21,765 bases of DNA from Alphaproteobacteria bacterium (GCA_017642625.1 JAGCOQ010000056.1:1-21765), one strand, 5' to 3'; positions 6,179 through 14,858 are shown, counted from the first letter of the stretch. Notes: generated by a model from the sequence alone, not told the origin. Made by a program: numbers and translations.

Positions 6179-7809
6179 TGTTTGAAGTTGGTCGCGATAT
6201 TTTTAAACACGGTTCAAATGATGTAAAACCCCTGAACAGAAACAAGGGGCGCATGGCGATAGTATTGGGATTTTTCTGCACACTGTTTGTGTTGTTTGTT
6301 ATCAAAACTTTGTATCTAGGGTTTGCGGGTTCGGACGAAAATCGTGCCTATGCACGTGGCGATTGGAATGTGTCGCGCGCAGATATTGTTGATAGAAATG
6401 GTACCGATATATTGGCAAAAAATATTGCGTCTTGTGATGTTGCACTGGTGCCGTCGCGTTTGGCGGAAAAGAATAAAGAACGCGCCGCTCAATTATTACA
6501 CGAAGTTTTGCCGTATAAGTATTCTTTGGCGGATGCTGTGAATCTGGTTCAAAACACAACAAGGTATAAATTGTTGGCAAAGAATATTCCTGATGAACTG
6601 TGCAAGCCGTTGCGTGCCGCGCGTATTGATGGGTTGGATGTTAAACGTGTTCAAATGCGTAAGTATCCAAAGCACAGATTGTTTTCACATGTTGTTGGTT
6701 TCGTTGGTGAAGATGGTCATGGACTTGAAGGTGCCGAACGTATATTTGACGATTACTTGGATGAAAACATAGATCCGTTGCGTTTGTCGCTGGACACAAG
6801 AATCCAAATGGCATTCTATGAACAATTATCAATCGCAATGCAGAAATACGAGGCCAAGGGTGCAATGGGGTTGTTGATGAATTCGCGCACTGGCGAAATG
6901 TTGGCAATGGTGTCGTTGCCGGACTTTGACCCAGAAAATAGAAAAATGGATCCGGAATCAAATCATTTGTTCAAGCCGTTGCGTGGCGTGTTTGAAATGG
7001 GGTCTGTGTTCAAAATATTTAATACCGCAATGGCGATGGAGAATCACATTAACAAGAAGTATGTGATTAACAAGCCGTATCCGATTTTGGATAAAAATGG
7101 TCGTGTCGCAACACGTGTCACCGATGTCGCAACCTTCAGACCAAAAACACCAACAATGTCGGTGGAAGAAATTATGCTGCATTCTTGCAATGTCGGCAGT
7201 GCGCAAATTGCGCTGGATTTGCCGGACGGAACCCAGAAAGAGTTTTTCCATCGTTTGCACTTGGATGAAAAGTTAGATTTGGAATTCGGAAAAACGGAAA
7301 AGCCATTGATGCCACGCAAGTGGGGACCGGTGGAACGCGCAACGGTATCTTATGGTCATGGTATTTCGGTGACACCGATGCATTTATTATTGGCGGTGAA
7401 CGCCATGACAAATGGTGGAATCTATATTTACCCGACATTACAAAAACGCAGTATTGGTGCGGTGCGCGGTGAACGCGTTTTGGACGAAGAGATTTCTGCT
7501 AAACTGCGCGAAATAATGTTTGGTGTTGTCGAAGAAACCAGTGGGCGAAACGCGCGTGTCCCAGGGTTTAAAATCGGTGGTAAAACGGGAACCGCAGAAA
7601 AATATATATCTGGAACGAACGATAAAAAACGTAACCAGACGGCATTTGTGGGAATATTCCCCGCGGATGCACCACAATACATTTTGTTGGTGATTTTGGA
7701 CGAACCAAAGGGAATCAAGGAAACTTGGAACCTGCGAACATCTGCTTGGAATGCGGTGCCCACAGCCGGAAAAATCATGAGCAGAATACTACCGTTGCTA
7801 TTTGAATAA
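6178..7809 (+). CDS. ftsI: Peptidoglycan transpeptidase FtsI (penicillin-binding protein 3)
   Basis: This septal class B penicillin-binding protein cross-links peptidoglycan. The 543 residues comprise a cytoplasmic N-terminus, one membrane anchor at about 25-47, a pedestal/dimerisation domain beginning near RADIVDRNG, and a transpeptidase domain with all three signatures: S276xxK279 (MGSVFKIF), S336-C337-N338 (HSCNVGS) and K469-T470-G471 (GGKTGTAEK). The first motif has Val where Thr is commonest. It starts on the stop of the ftsL-like gene. The recJ promoter lies across its 3' end, since the -35 TTGCTA (7795-7800) is inside the last codons. Confidence 0.95.
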   Translation: MFEVGRDIFKHGSNDVKPLNRNKGRMAIVLGFFCTLFVLFVIKTLYLGFAGSDENRAYARGDWNVSRADIVDRNGTDILAKNIASCDVALVPSRLAEKNKERAAQLLHEVLPYKYSLADAVNLVQNTTRYKLLAKNIPDELCKPLRAARIDGLDVKRVQMRKYPKHRLFSHVVGFVGEDGHGLEGAERIFDDYLDENIDPLRLSLDTRIQMAFYEQLSIAMQKYEAKGAMGLLMNSRTGEMLAMVSLPDFDPENRKMDPESNHLFKPLRGVFEMGSVFKIFNTAMAMENHINKKYVINKPYPILDKNGRVATRVTDVATFRPKTPTMSVEEIMLHSCNVGSAQIALDLPDGTQKEFFHRLHLDEKLDLEFGKTEKPLMPRKWGPVERATVSYGHGISVTPMHLLLAVNAMTNGGIYIYPTLQKRSIGAVRGERVLDEEISAKLREIMFGVVEETSGRNARVPGFKIGGKTGTAEKYISGTNDKKRNQTAFVGIFPADAPQYILLVILDEPKGIKETWNLRTSAWNAVPTAGKIMSRILPLLFE

Positions 7810-7849
7810 TTTTCGTTTATAATACTCTTGATAATAAAAAAAAGAGTAT
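7795..7849 (+). promoter_or_regulatory. recJ promoter and hairpin covering its ribosome binding site
   Basis: A -35 TTGCTA (7795-7800) and a -10 TATAAT (7818-7823) are 17 bases apart. An 8-bp inverted repeat, ATACTCTT (7822-7829) with AAGAGTAT (7842-7849), spans the putative recJ Shine-Dalgarno (AAGAG). Transcripts reading through from ftsI would contain both arms and could mask the binding site. Transcripts from the local promoter should start near 7830 and would lack the left arm. Confidence 0.5.
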
Positions 7850-7852
7850 AGC

Positions 7853-9619
7853 GTGAGAAAGATAGTTGAAAAATCCGTGCTCGGTCGGGCATGGGTTGTG
7901 GATGTGTGTGATGATTCTGACAACAATGCATATGCAACCGACCATTTGGTAGAAAAGATTCTGGCACAGCGCGGTATAGTATCGCCTGATGATGTTTTAC
8001 ATTTCTTGAACCCCAGTATCAAAAATAACATGCCCGATCCGTCCACACTGATGGATATGGATGTGGCAGCACGTGTGATTGCTGATGCAATTTTGGCGCA
8101 TGATAAAATTGCAATCTATGGCGATTATGATGTTGATGGTATTACATCAACCGCGGTGCTGGTTAAGTATCTGCGTGGTTTGGGATGTGATGTTATATGG
8201 CATTTGCCAACACGTGAAGGTGAAGGATACGGATTAAACATCAGTGCCATTGATGATATTATTGCAAACAATGTAAAGTTGGTGATAACCGTTGATTGTG
8301 GCATAAGTGGTGTGAACGAAGTCGCCTATGCAAAAGAACATGGTCTTAAAATCGTGGTGACCGATCACCATTCGCCAGATGATGTTTTGCCCGCCGCTGA
8401 TGCGGTTGTCAATCCAAAGCGCAGCGACGATACATCTGGGTTATCATACATGGCGGGTGTTGGTGTTGCCTTTATGACGCTTATTGCGTTGCGACGTGAA
8501 TTGCGGTCGCGTGATATTGATTCTGATTTGCGTGAAAAGATAGATGCCATTAACCCCAGTTCATATTTGGACTTGGTCGCGTTGGGAACAATTTGCGACA
8601 CAATGCCACTTGTTGGGCTTAATCGTGCGTTTGTTGCAACCGGATTACAGGCGTTGGAACGCCGTCAAAACTTAGGTTTGCGCGTGCTAATGGATGTCGC
8701 AGAAATAAAACATGCGTCGGTTTACACCGCGGGGTTTGCACTGGGGCCACGTTTGAACGCAGCAGGACGATTGGATTCGGCGGCACCGGCATTGGAACTT
8801 TTGTTGACCGATAATCAGTTGATTGCATCTGATTTAGCAAATCAATTAAACGAAATGAATCGCGAACGAATTGATATTCAAAACGCGATAATGTTGCGTG
8901 CAACTGAAATGGCGGACAAATGTTGTGCGGACGGTAAATGCAGTTTGTTTGTTTGTGGTGATGGTTGGCATGGTGGCGTTATGGGAATTATCGCCGGACG
9001 ATTAAAAGACAGATATAATTTGCCAACATGTGTCGCAACCAAGGGTGATGGTGTTATAAATGGTTCTGGGCGTTCAATCGCCGGAATCGATTTGGGACAT
9101 ATTATTCATCAGGCATTAGCGGCGGGTATTTTAAGCGAAGGTGGCGGACATGCGGCGGCGGCGGGATTTTCGCTGGTTGAGGAAAAGCAGGGCGCGTTTT
9201 GTGAGTTCTTGGAAAAGGCGGTTCGCGAACAACTTGATGGTAAAACACCAAAGGCGGAAATATTCGTTGATGCCGAAATTGATGCCAGTGGCGCAACACT
9301 AGATTTGATTGACCGGTTGTCCGTCCTTGAACCGTTTGGTCAGGGAAATCCAGAACCAACACTGGTGCTGCATGGCGCAATGTTGCGGTTTGCATCAATT
9401 ATGGGTAATGGTGCGCACCTGCGTGGAAATGTGTCAACGGCGCGCGGAAACAACTTGTCGTTCGTTGGGTTTAATTTGGTTGGAACACCAGTTGGTAATT
9501 TTTTACTGGACGATGCGAATACAAACACTAAAATAACAATGTTGGGTAAGTTAAAGAAAAACGAGTATAACGGACGCGTGTCGCCCCAGTTTACAATAGA
9601 AGATATTGCGCTGGAATAA
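7853..9619 (+). CDS. recJ: Single-stranded-DNA exonuclease RecJ
   Basis: RecJ is a 5'-3' exonuclease on single-stranded DNA acting in recombination and mismatch or base-excision repair. The 588-residue protein, close to the usual length, carries YGDYDVDGITS (D91, D93, D95), TVDCG, the DHH motif D171-H172-H173, LNAAGRLDSA and the DHHA1 signature SEGGGHAAAAGFS (H433), followed by the C-terminal OB-type region. The start codon is GTG at 7853, preceded by AAGAG. The stop overlaps the next gene (TAATG), a second DHH phosphoesterase. Confidence 0.96.
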   Translation: MRKIVEKSVLGRAWVVDVCDDSDNNAYATDHLVEKILAQRGIVSPDDVLHFLNPSIKNNMPDPSTLMDMDVAARVIADAILAHDKIAIYGDYDVDGITSTAVLVKYLRGLGCDVIWHLPTREGEGYGLNISAIDDIIANNVKLVITVDCGISGVNEVAYAKEHGLKIVVTDHHSPDDVLPAADAVVNPKRSDDTSGLSYMAGVGVAFMTLIALRRELRSRDIDSDLREKIDAINPSSYLDLVALGTICDTMPLVGLNRAFVATGLQALERRQNLGLRVLMDVAEIKHASVYTAGFALGPRLNAAGRLDSAAPALELLLTDNQLIASDLANQLNEMNRERIDIQNAIMLRATEMADKCCADGKCSLFVCGDGWHGGVMGIIAGRLKDRYNLPTCVATKGDGVINGSGRSIAGIDLGHIIHQALAAGILSEGGGHAAAAGFSLVEEKQGAFCEFLEKAVREQLDGKTPKAEIFVDAEIDASGATLDLIDRLSVLEPFGQGNPEPTLVLHGAMLRFASIMGNGAHLRGNVSTARGNNLSFVGFNLVGTPVGNFLLDDANTNTKITMLGKLKKNEYNGRVSPQFTIEDIALE

Positions 9620-10572
9620 TGAACAAGAACATAAAACTTTTTACTGAAAAATTACGTGATGCAAAAAGCGTCCTTGTTTTAGCACACAAAAATCCGGACG
9701 GTGATGCGCTGTGCTGTGTTTTGGCGATGGCGCGATTGATTGAGAAAAATTATAAGGCGAAATGTGTTTGTGTCTATGACGGAAATGCACCTGACTATTT
9801 GGATAATATTCCGTTGCGCGATAAAGCAATTTATTGGGACAAGGTAAGCGCGAAAAAACCTTTTGATGTCGCGATTGTGTTGGACTATGGCGCGGAACAT
9901 CAAATTGGTGGTCCGTTAGATATGGTTAAAAAAGCCAAGTTTGTAATAGAAATTGATCATCATAAAAATGATAAACCGATTGCTGATTTATGTCTTAATG
10001 ATGATACAGCAGAGGCAACTGCGATAATTTTATATCGCATAATGCAAACGCTCGGTTGGAATGATGATGCAGATATTCGCGACTTACTGGCAATCGCAAT
10101 TTTGACGGATACTGGAAACTTTAAGTTCACACAAAACGGCGAAGCGTTGACGGTAATGGCGGACTTGGTAAACAAGGGTGTTTATATAAATCGCCTGATT
10201 GAATTGATGAATAATAAACCGCGCAAGGCTGTTTTGGTTGAAGCGGCGGCGGTTGCTAATGCAGAGTTTTTCTATCGCAATCGTTTAGCGGTCGCGACAA
10301 TCAATCGTCGCGATTATCGTGATATGGACGGTCGTGGCGAAATGCTGTTGAACATATTGGGACAGATTAAGGGTGTTGAATATATCGTTTTGTTAAAGGA
10401 ACAAAAAGAAACCCAAATTGGCATATCTATACGCAGTCGCGGTGCCGCGATTGATGGTATTGCCGCATCTTTTGGGGGTGGGGGACATGAACGTGCCGCG
10501 GGCGCGGTTGTGCGTGGCGACACATTGGAAAACGTTCATGCAAAAATAATAGAAGCGTTTAAGGGAATGTAG
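9619..10572 (+). CDS. nrnA: DHH-family nanoRNase/pAp phosphatase (NrnA-like)
   Basis: The 317-residue protein has the NrnA layout: the HKNPDGDAL motif (H23, D27, D29), the DHH motif D113-H114-H115, LTDTGNFKFT, and a C-terminal DHHA1 domain with GGGGHERAAGA (H290). Family members degrade very short RNAs and dephosphorylate 3'-phosphoadenosine 5'-phosphate in the cytoplasm; which activity dominates here cannot be read from the sequence. It is translationally coupled to recJ by a one-base overlap and is 3 bases from lolA. Whether the genome also carries Orn, the usual proteobacterial oligoribonuclease, is not visible from here. Confidence 0.87.
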   Translation: MNKNIKLFTEKLRDAKSVLVLAHKNPDGDALCCVLAMARLIEKNYKAKCVCVYDGNAPDYLDNIPLRDKAIYWDKVSAKKPFDVAIVLDYGAEHQIGGPLDMVKKAKFVIEIDHHKNDKPIADLCLNDDTAEATAIILYRIMQTLGWNDDADIRDLLAIAILTDTGNFKFTQNGEALTVMADLVNKGVYINRLIELMNNKPRKAVLVEAAAVANAEFFYRNRLAVATINRRDYRDMDGRGEMLLNILGQIKGVEYIVLLKEQKETQIGISIRSRGAAIDGIAASFGGGGHERAAGAVVRGDTLENVHAKIIEAFKGM

Positions 10573-10575
10573 AAA

Positions 10576-11190
10576 ATGAAAAAAATATTTATGTTTGTTT
10601 TGTCTTTGTTCGTATCAAGTTTGTCGTATGCGGCGGTTGATACGGCATTGGTTGGTCGCGCAGAAAAATATTTAAACAGCATAACGGGTCTTGCCGGGGA
10701 TTTTGTTCAAACATCTGGTTCGCGCGTGGACAAGGGAACATTTGCTATGTTGCGTCCGGGGCGTGTTCGTTTGGACTATAACGATATGCCGGTGCAACTT
10801 ATTGCAGATGGAAAAGATTTATATTTCTTTGATAAATCATTGGATCAAATTACAACGGTGCCGTTGGCCAGCACGCCGGCGGGCATTCTGATTCGTAAAA
10901 ACATTGATTTACGCAACGCAGATATTAATGTTGTTGAAACAAGCGAAGGTCCAAATACTTTTTCATTAAAAATGAATCTGCGTGGTCAAGAAGGTTTGGG
11001 CAACATGACGGTTGTGTTTGATAACAAACCTGTGAAATTAAATTCTTGGTCGGTCATTGATGCGACAGGTGCGAAAACAGATGTCGCGTTTGTGGGGATG
11101 AAAACCAAGACTAATTTTGGAAAAGATTATTTCCAGATTCAGCGTCATAAAACTGTTAATACCAGCAGTGGCGACGATTTTTATGATTAA
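10576..11190 (+). CDS. lolA: Outer-membrane lipoprotein carrier LolA
   Basis: LolA ferries lipoproteins across the periplasm from LolCDE to the outer membrane. The 204-residue precursor has a Sec signal peptide ending near SLSYA, then features typical of LolA: GDFVQTSGSRVDKGTF, LRPGRVRLDY, the QLIADGKDLYFFD strand pair, and a C-terminal domain with a hydrophobic half-barrel pattern. AAGGGA precedes the ATG. It sits 3 bases after the nrnA-like gene and 9 bases before tatB. Its presence fits the several lipoproteins encoded in this window. Confidence 0.87.
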   Translation: MKKIFMFVLSLFVSSLSYAAVDTALVGRAEKYLNSITGLAGDFVQTSGSRVDKGTFAMLRPGRVRLDYNDMPVQLIADGKDLYFFDKSLDQITTVPLASTPAGILIRKNIDLRNADINVVETSEGPNTFSLKMNLRGQEGLGNMTVVFDNKPVKLNSWSVIDATGAKTDVAFVGMKTKTNFGKDYFQIQRHKTVNTSSGDDFYD

Positions 11191-11199
11191 AGGAATCGT

Positions 11200-11502
11200 A
11201 TGTTCGGCATAAGTGGGCCCGAATTTTTAGTTATTATTTTAGTGGCTGTTTTGGTCGTGCCAAGCCGTATGTGGCCCGACGTTGCGCGGTTTTTAGCACG
11301 CGCTGTGCGATTTGTTCGCGACATTATTTGGAAAATAACAGATGCATCTGAGAAAATAAAAACACAAATTGATTTGGAACGTCCGATTGACGAACTTATT
11401 AAAACAACCACTGATGATATTTTGGCGGACTTTTCTACGAAACGAAAAGTTGTGAAAAAGAAAGTGGTAAAAACTAAAAAAACAACGGGGCGCAAGAAAT
11501 GA
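11200..11502 (+). CDS. tatB: Sec-independent translocase subunit TatB
   Basis: The 100-residue protein begins MFGISGPEFLVIILVAVLVV, the TatB N-terminal helix with its conserved glutamate at residue 8, followed by P-x-R and an amphipathic helix (VARFLARAVRFVRDII) and a basic C-terminal tail. TatB with TatC forms the twin-arginine signal receptor. It precedes tatC with a 4-base ATGA overlap and has an AAAGGAAT Shine-Dalgarno. Confidence 0.9.
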   Translation: MFGISGPEFLVIILVAVLVVPSRMWPDVARFLARAVRFVRDIIWKITDASEKIKTQIDLERPIDELIKTTTDDILADFSTKRKVVKKKVVKTKKTTGRKK

Positions 11503-12206
11503 AAAAAATGACAATGATGCAACATTTCTCCGAACTGCGTCGCCGTATATTATGGACGTTTTTGATATTCGTTTGCGCGTTGGTTTTTGGTTGGTGTGTT
11601 GCGCCGGTTGTTCAAGATTTTTTGACCGCACCACTGATTAATGTTTGGCCAGATGGGGCGTTGTTGTATTCGGGGCTGACCGACGGTTTGATGATACAGT
11701 TGTCATTGGCTTTTGTCGTCGCGCTTATGATAATAATTCCGGTCGCCCTGTGGCATATATGGGCATATGTTTCGCCGGGGCTAAAGAAAAAAGAACAGCG
11801 GTTTATTTTTCCGATACTTGTTTTGTCGCCAATTTTGTTTGTGCTTGGGGCGGGATTTGCGTTCTATGTTTTAATGCCGTTTGTGTTTCGGTTTTTTATT
11901 GAATTGAATGAGTCTGCACCGGTGCCGTCATTGATATTGCCGGTGGCGCGTGATTATTTGTCGTTTGCGATTGGTTTGTTAAAGGTATTTGGATTGGCGT
12001 TCCAGTTGCCATTGATATTGGTTATGCTTAATCGGTTGGGTGTGTTGCCACGAAAATATGCAGTAAAAATGCGACGTTATGCGATAGTGATAATCGTGAT
12101 TGCGGCGGCTGTTTTAACACCGCCGGATGTGGTGTCCCAAATATTGTTGGCGGTGCCATTATGGGCATTGTTCGAAGTCAGCATTTTATTCATGAAACAT
12201 GACTAG
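11499..12206 (+). CDS. tatC: Sec-independent translocase subunit TatC
   Basis: This inner-membrane core of the Tat receptor has 235 residues and about six transmembrane helices. The conserved N-terminal cytoplasmic HFSELRRRI segment, the LWHIWAYVSPGLKKKE loop and FFIELNESAPV are all visible. It binds the twin-arginine signal together with TatB. It ends the operon (stop TAG at 12204-12206), and a new promoter for the NlpD-like gene follows at once; no intrinsic terminator is visible between them. Confidence 0.95.
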   Translation: MKKMTMMQHFSELRRRILWTFLIFVCALVFGWCVAPVVQDFLTAPLINVWPDGALLYSGLTDGLMIQLSLAFVVALMIIIPVALWHIWAYVSPGLKKKEQRFIFPILVLSPILFVLGAGFAFYVLMPFVFRFFIELNESAPVPSLILPVARDYLSFAIGLLKVFGLAFQLPLILVMLNRLGVLPRKYAVKMRRYAIVIIVIAAAVLTPPDVVSQILLAVPLWALFEVSILFMKHD

Positions 12207-12242
12207 TTTTTGCGCTTAACTGTTTATTTGACGCCGAAAATG

Positions 12243-12251
12243 TGATATAAT
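12243..12251 (+). promoter_or_regulatory. Extended -10 promoter for a possibly leaderless nlpD-like mRNA
   Basis: TGA-TATAAT is an extended -10 with a perfect hexamer (12246-12251). No good -35 is seen; the best is TTTATT at 12223-12228. Only six bases separate the hexamer from the GTG start at 12258, so transcription should start at or next to the start codon. There is no Shine-Dalgarno. Confidence 0.55.
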
Positions 12252-12257
12252 TACGGC

Positions 12258-13901
12258 GTGAGAAAACTATCATCTTTTTTGTTGATTGTGATGGGGGGAT
12301 TGGTTGCATGTGATTTGCAACCAAAGATTACCGCGTTGCCCGACACTGTGGGCGATTTTATTACCGCGCGTTATCCGGCGTTGTTGGCGGATCCGACGAC
12401 CCAGCCCGAGATTTATAATTCCGCCGCTACGGACTATGGCGTATATGCGGCACCGGAATTGTATGGTACTGGGGTGACGACGGATGATTATGTGTTATAT
12501 GCGTCTGTGGACGATTATATTGTGCCACCGGACGAAATGCCCGAAGCACCAGTGGAAGAACCCGCCGCAGACGAAACGGTTGTTGCGCCAGAGCAACCAA
12601 ATGTTGATGATACATTGGTGGTGGGCGATCGTGTCGCCAATGAACCTGTAAAAGAAGAAGCAAAAGTCGAATCGGAACCCGATATCCCATGGACACCAAC
12701 AGATGATGTCTTGAATATTCCAAAGTATATGTATGGCGGACATGACGAAACCGAAATAACGGTTGCGCGTGGCGACACTTTGTATGCGATTGGTGCGAAG
12801 TATGGAATGAAAGTTGATGAAATCGCGAAACTGAATAATTTGTCTGAGCCTTATAATTTGTCGGTTGGTCAGAAATTAGTTGTTCGTGCATCACGCGAAC
12901 AGGTTGTGACCGAAATCCCAAAAATACCAGAGGTTAAACCAGAAGCAAAACCGATTGAAAAACCAGCCGAGATTAAACCGGTGGCAAAAGAAGAACCAAA
13001 ACCGGTGGTCAAGGAAGAACCTAAACCAGTGGCGAAAGAAGAGCCAAAGCCCGTCGCAAAAGAAGCACCAAAGCCGGCAGCAAAAGAGACGCCTAAACAG
13101 ACCCCACCGGCGCGCGCAACAACAACGCGTGTTGATGTGACCGAGGTTAAGATTGCGCCGGGCGATACACTGTATTCTTTGTCGCGACAATATTCTGTGC
13201 CGGTTAATGATTTGGCGGTTATGAATAATTTGACGGCACCGTTCGCGCTGTATGCGGGTCAGATTGTGCGTGTTCCGAACCTTGCCACTGCGCCGGTTCG
13301 TGCGGCGACAACCACACCAGCCAAGGCAGCGACAACGGCAACAAAACCGACAACGACCACAACAAAATCAGAAACAACAAATGTAAAACCAAAACAAACG
13401 GAAACCAAGAAAGCCGAACCTAAAAAGACAGAAACAGCCAAGAAGCAAACCGAAACCAAAAAAGCAAATGATAAAAAATCATCTAATGCGGTAAAGAAAT
13501 TACCGGCAATCGCCGCGCGTTCTTCGTCAAAGTTTTCGTGGCCGGTGCGCGGAAAGATATTATCAAACTATGGTGCGAAAAATGGTGGTTTGTTTAACGA
13601 CGGTATAAATATCGGTGCAACACGCGGAACAAGTGTTGCCGCGGCAGAAAACGGAGTTGTGGCATATGCAGGCAACGAAGTAAAGGGTATGGGCAATTTG
13701 ATAATTGTCCAGCATTCTGACGGTTGGATGACTGTGTATGCGCATATGGATTCATTGGCGGTGCGTCGTGGCGCACGCGTCAATGTTGGTCAAAAAATCG
13801 GAACCGTCGGTCAGACGGGAAAGGTTGACAAGCCCCAGTTGCACTTTGAAGTGCGCAAGGGCACAAAAGCGTATAACCCAATACAATACTTGAAAAAATA
13901 G
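12258..13901 (+). CDS. nlpD: NlpD/DipM-like LysM-LytM lipoprotein with degenerate metal site
   Basis: The 547-residue protein has a lipoprotein signal (lipobox LVAC, Cys18), an acidic Pro-rich stretch, LysM1 at about 167-210, a KEEPKPVA repeat linker, LysM2 at about 297-341, a Thr/Lys-rich linker and a C-terminal M23/LytM domain from about 426. LysM domains bind peptidoglycan. In the LytM domain the first two zinc ligands are Asn (N447 and N451 in FNDGIN) and only the last His (H529 in LHFEV) remains, so it is unlikely to be a hydrolase. It should instead activate an amidase during cell separation, as NlpD and EnvC do. The start is GTG; no other start preserves the signal peptide. It appears to be the first gene of an operon with the secreted proteins downstream. 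Confidence 0.9.
   Translation: MRKLSSFLLIVMGGLVACDLQPKITALPDTVGDFITARYPALLADPTTQPEIYNSAATDYGVYAAPELYGTGVTTDDYVLYASVDDYIVPPDEMPEAPVEEPAADETVVAPEQPNVDDTLVVGDRVANEPVKEEAKVESEPDIPWTPTDDVLNIPKYMYGGHDETEITVARGDTLYAIGAKYGMKVDEIAKLNNLSEPYNLSVGQKLVVRASREQVVTEIPKIPEVKPEAKPIEKPAEIKPVAKEEPKPVVKEEPKPVAKEEPKPVAKEAPKPAAKETPKQTPPARATTTRVDVTEVKIAPGDTLYSLSRQYSVPVNDLAVMNNLTAPFALYAGQIVRVPNLATAPVRAATTTPAKAATTATKPTTTTTKSETTNVKPKQTETKKAEPKKTETAKKQTETKKANDKKSSNAVKKLPAIAARSSSKFSWPVRGKILSNYGAKNGGLFNDGINIGATRGTSVAAAENGVVAYAGNEVKGMGNLIIVQHSDGWMTVYAHMDSLAVRRGARVNVGQKIGTVGQTGKVDKPQLHFEVRKGTKAYNPIQYLKK
12987..13100 (+). repeat. 24-base tandem repeat encoding KEEPKPVA
   Basis: Nearly five copies of an 8-residue unit (KEEPKPVV, KEEPKPVA twice, KEAPKPAA, KETPKQ) lie in the linker between the two LysM domains of the NlpD-like protein. 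The copies differ at synonymous positions, so the array is not freshly expanded. It probably gives a stiff spacer across the periplasm. Confidence 0.8.
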
Positions 13902-13910
13902 GAAGGAAAA

Positions 13911-14858
13911 ATGAAAAAACTTTTAATCTTGGTCTTGTGTATGTTCCCGATAGTATCCATGGCGGATACCGAGGATGCGATAAAAAATGCCGAACAGGTT
14001 TACGAGGCAACACGAATCGTTTGTTCGGGTATTTCGGATGAAATTGCCAAGGTCGCAAATGTGTCCAAGGCTAATACAGCAGTGACCGCGGTTGGAACGG
14101 TTGCGGCGGGTGGCGCACTGTATGCCGGTATCAAAAAATCCCAAGAAGAAGAGGAAATAGATGCTTTGATAGAGGAAATGTGTGCGAACGGTGGTTGCAC
14201 ACCCGAAGGTGTCGAAGCAATGGATAACGAGACATTTTTCAATGTGGTAATACAACCGTATGCGCGTATTGCGGAACTAGAAGAAAGTATTAAAAAGTCC
14301 AAAGCATTGGGTAATTGGCGCACTGGGTTGATGGGTGGAACAGTCGCGACCAATTTGGCATCCGCTATACTTTCTGGTTTGAATACAAATCAATCTGATT
14401 TGATTCAACACATAACCGCGTGTAATGAAATGGTGCAGGGTATCGCAGATGTCGAAATACAATTAAAAGCCGCCGGTGTTAACCCGATGGAACACCCCGT
14501 TGTGAATCGTTTAAGGGGTGTAAGCACTTGGTGCAACAAGATTGATACACGCGATATAGAAAAAATAGAAAACAGAATGAAGGGTGTTATGGGAACATCT
14601 ATTGCGGGCACTGTGATTGGTGGTATTGGTGTTGGAACCAGTGCGGCGGCAAATAGTGATAAATATATGGATGTGACCAACAAAGTTCGTTTGTCCGAAG
14701 AAGACAAAAAGAAGGAACAAGCATTGAATACAACCGCAAATATTATGGCGGGTGCGAATGTCGCAACGGGCGCAGTTGAAACTGGTTTGAACATATCGTT
14801 GATAACGCTTACCAAAAAACTTATTGATGCTGCTGAACGTTGTGAAGGAACATTATAA
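13911..14858 (+). CDS. Secreted protein of unknown function with Gly-rich hydrophobic segments
   Basis: I do not recognise this 315-residue protein. It has a Sec signal peptide (cleavage near residue 18, VSMA) and four Gly/Ala/Thr-rich hydrophobic stretches at about 55-74, 139-157, 228-247 and 274-296, some of glycine-zipper type (GTVAAGGALYAG, GTVIGGIGVG). These are separated by charged helical regions. Six cysteines follow the signal peptide (38, 91, 96, 171, 208, 311), enough for disulfides in the periplasm or outside. Two parts look alike: a Cys, about 20 helical residues, then a Gly-rich stretch (38-74 and 208-247). AGGAAGG precedes the ATG; the stop overlaps the first protease start (TAATG), so the two are coupled. 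It may be a membrane-inserting or surface protein and a possible partner or substrate of the proteases. Confidence 0.8.
   Translation: MKKLLILVLCMFPIVSMADTEDAIKNAEQVYEATRIVCSGISDEIAKVANVSKANTAVTAVGTVAAGGALYAGIKKSQEEEEIDALIEEMCANGGCTPEGVEAMDNETFFNVVIQPYARIAELEESIKKSKALGNWRTGLMGGTVATNLASAILSGLNTNQSDLIQHITACNEMVQGIADVEIQLKAAGVNPMEHPVVNRLRGVSTWCNKIDTRDIEKIENRMKGVMGTSIAGTVIGGIGVGTSAAANSDKYMDVTNKVRLSEEDKKKEQALNTTANIMAGANVATGAVETGLNISLITLTKKLIDAAERCEGTL

Noticed and set aside
12223..12251. TTGACG at 12228-12233 as the -35 of the NlpD-like gene
   Set aside because: It is only 12 bases from the TATAAT, too close for a sigma70 promoter; the extended -10 is a better explanation.
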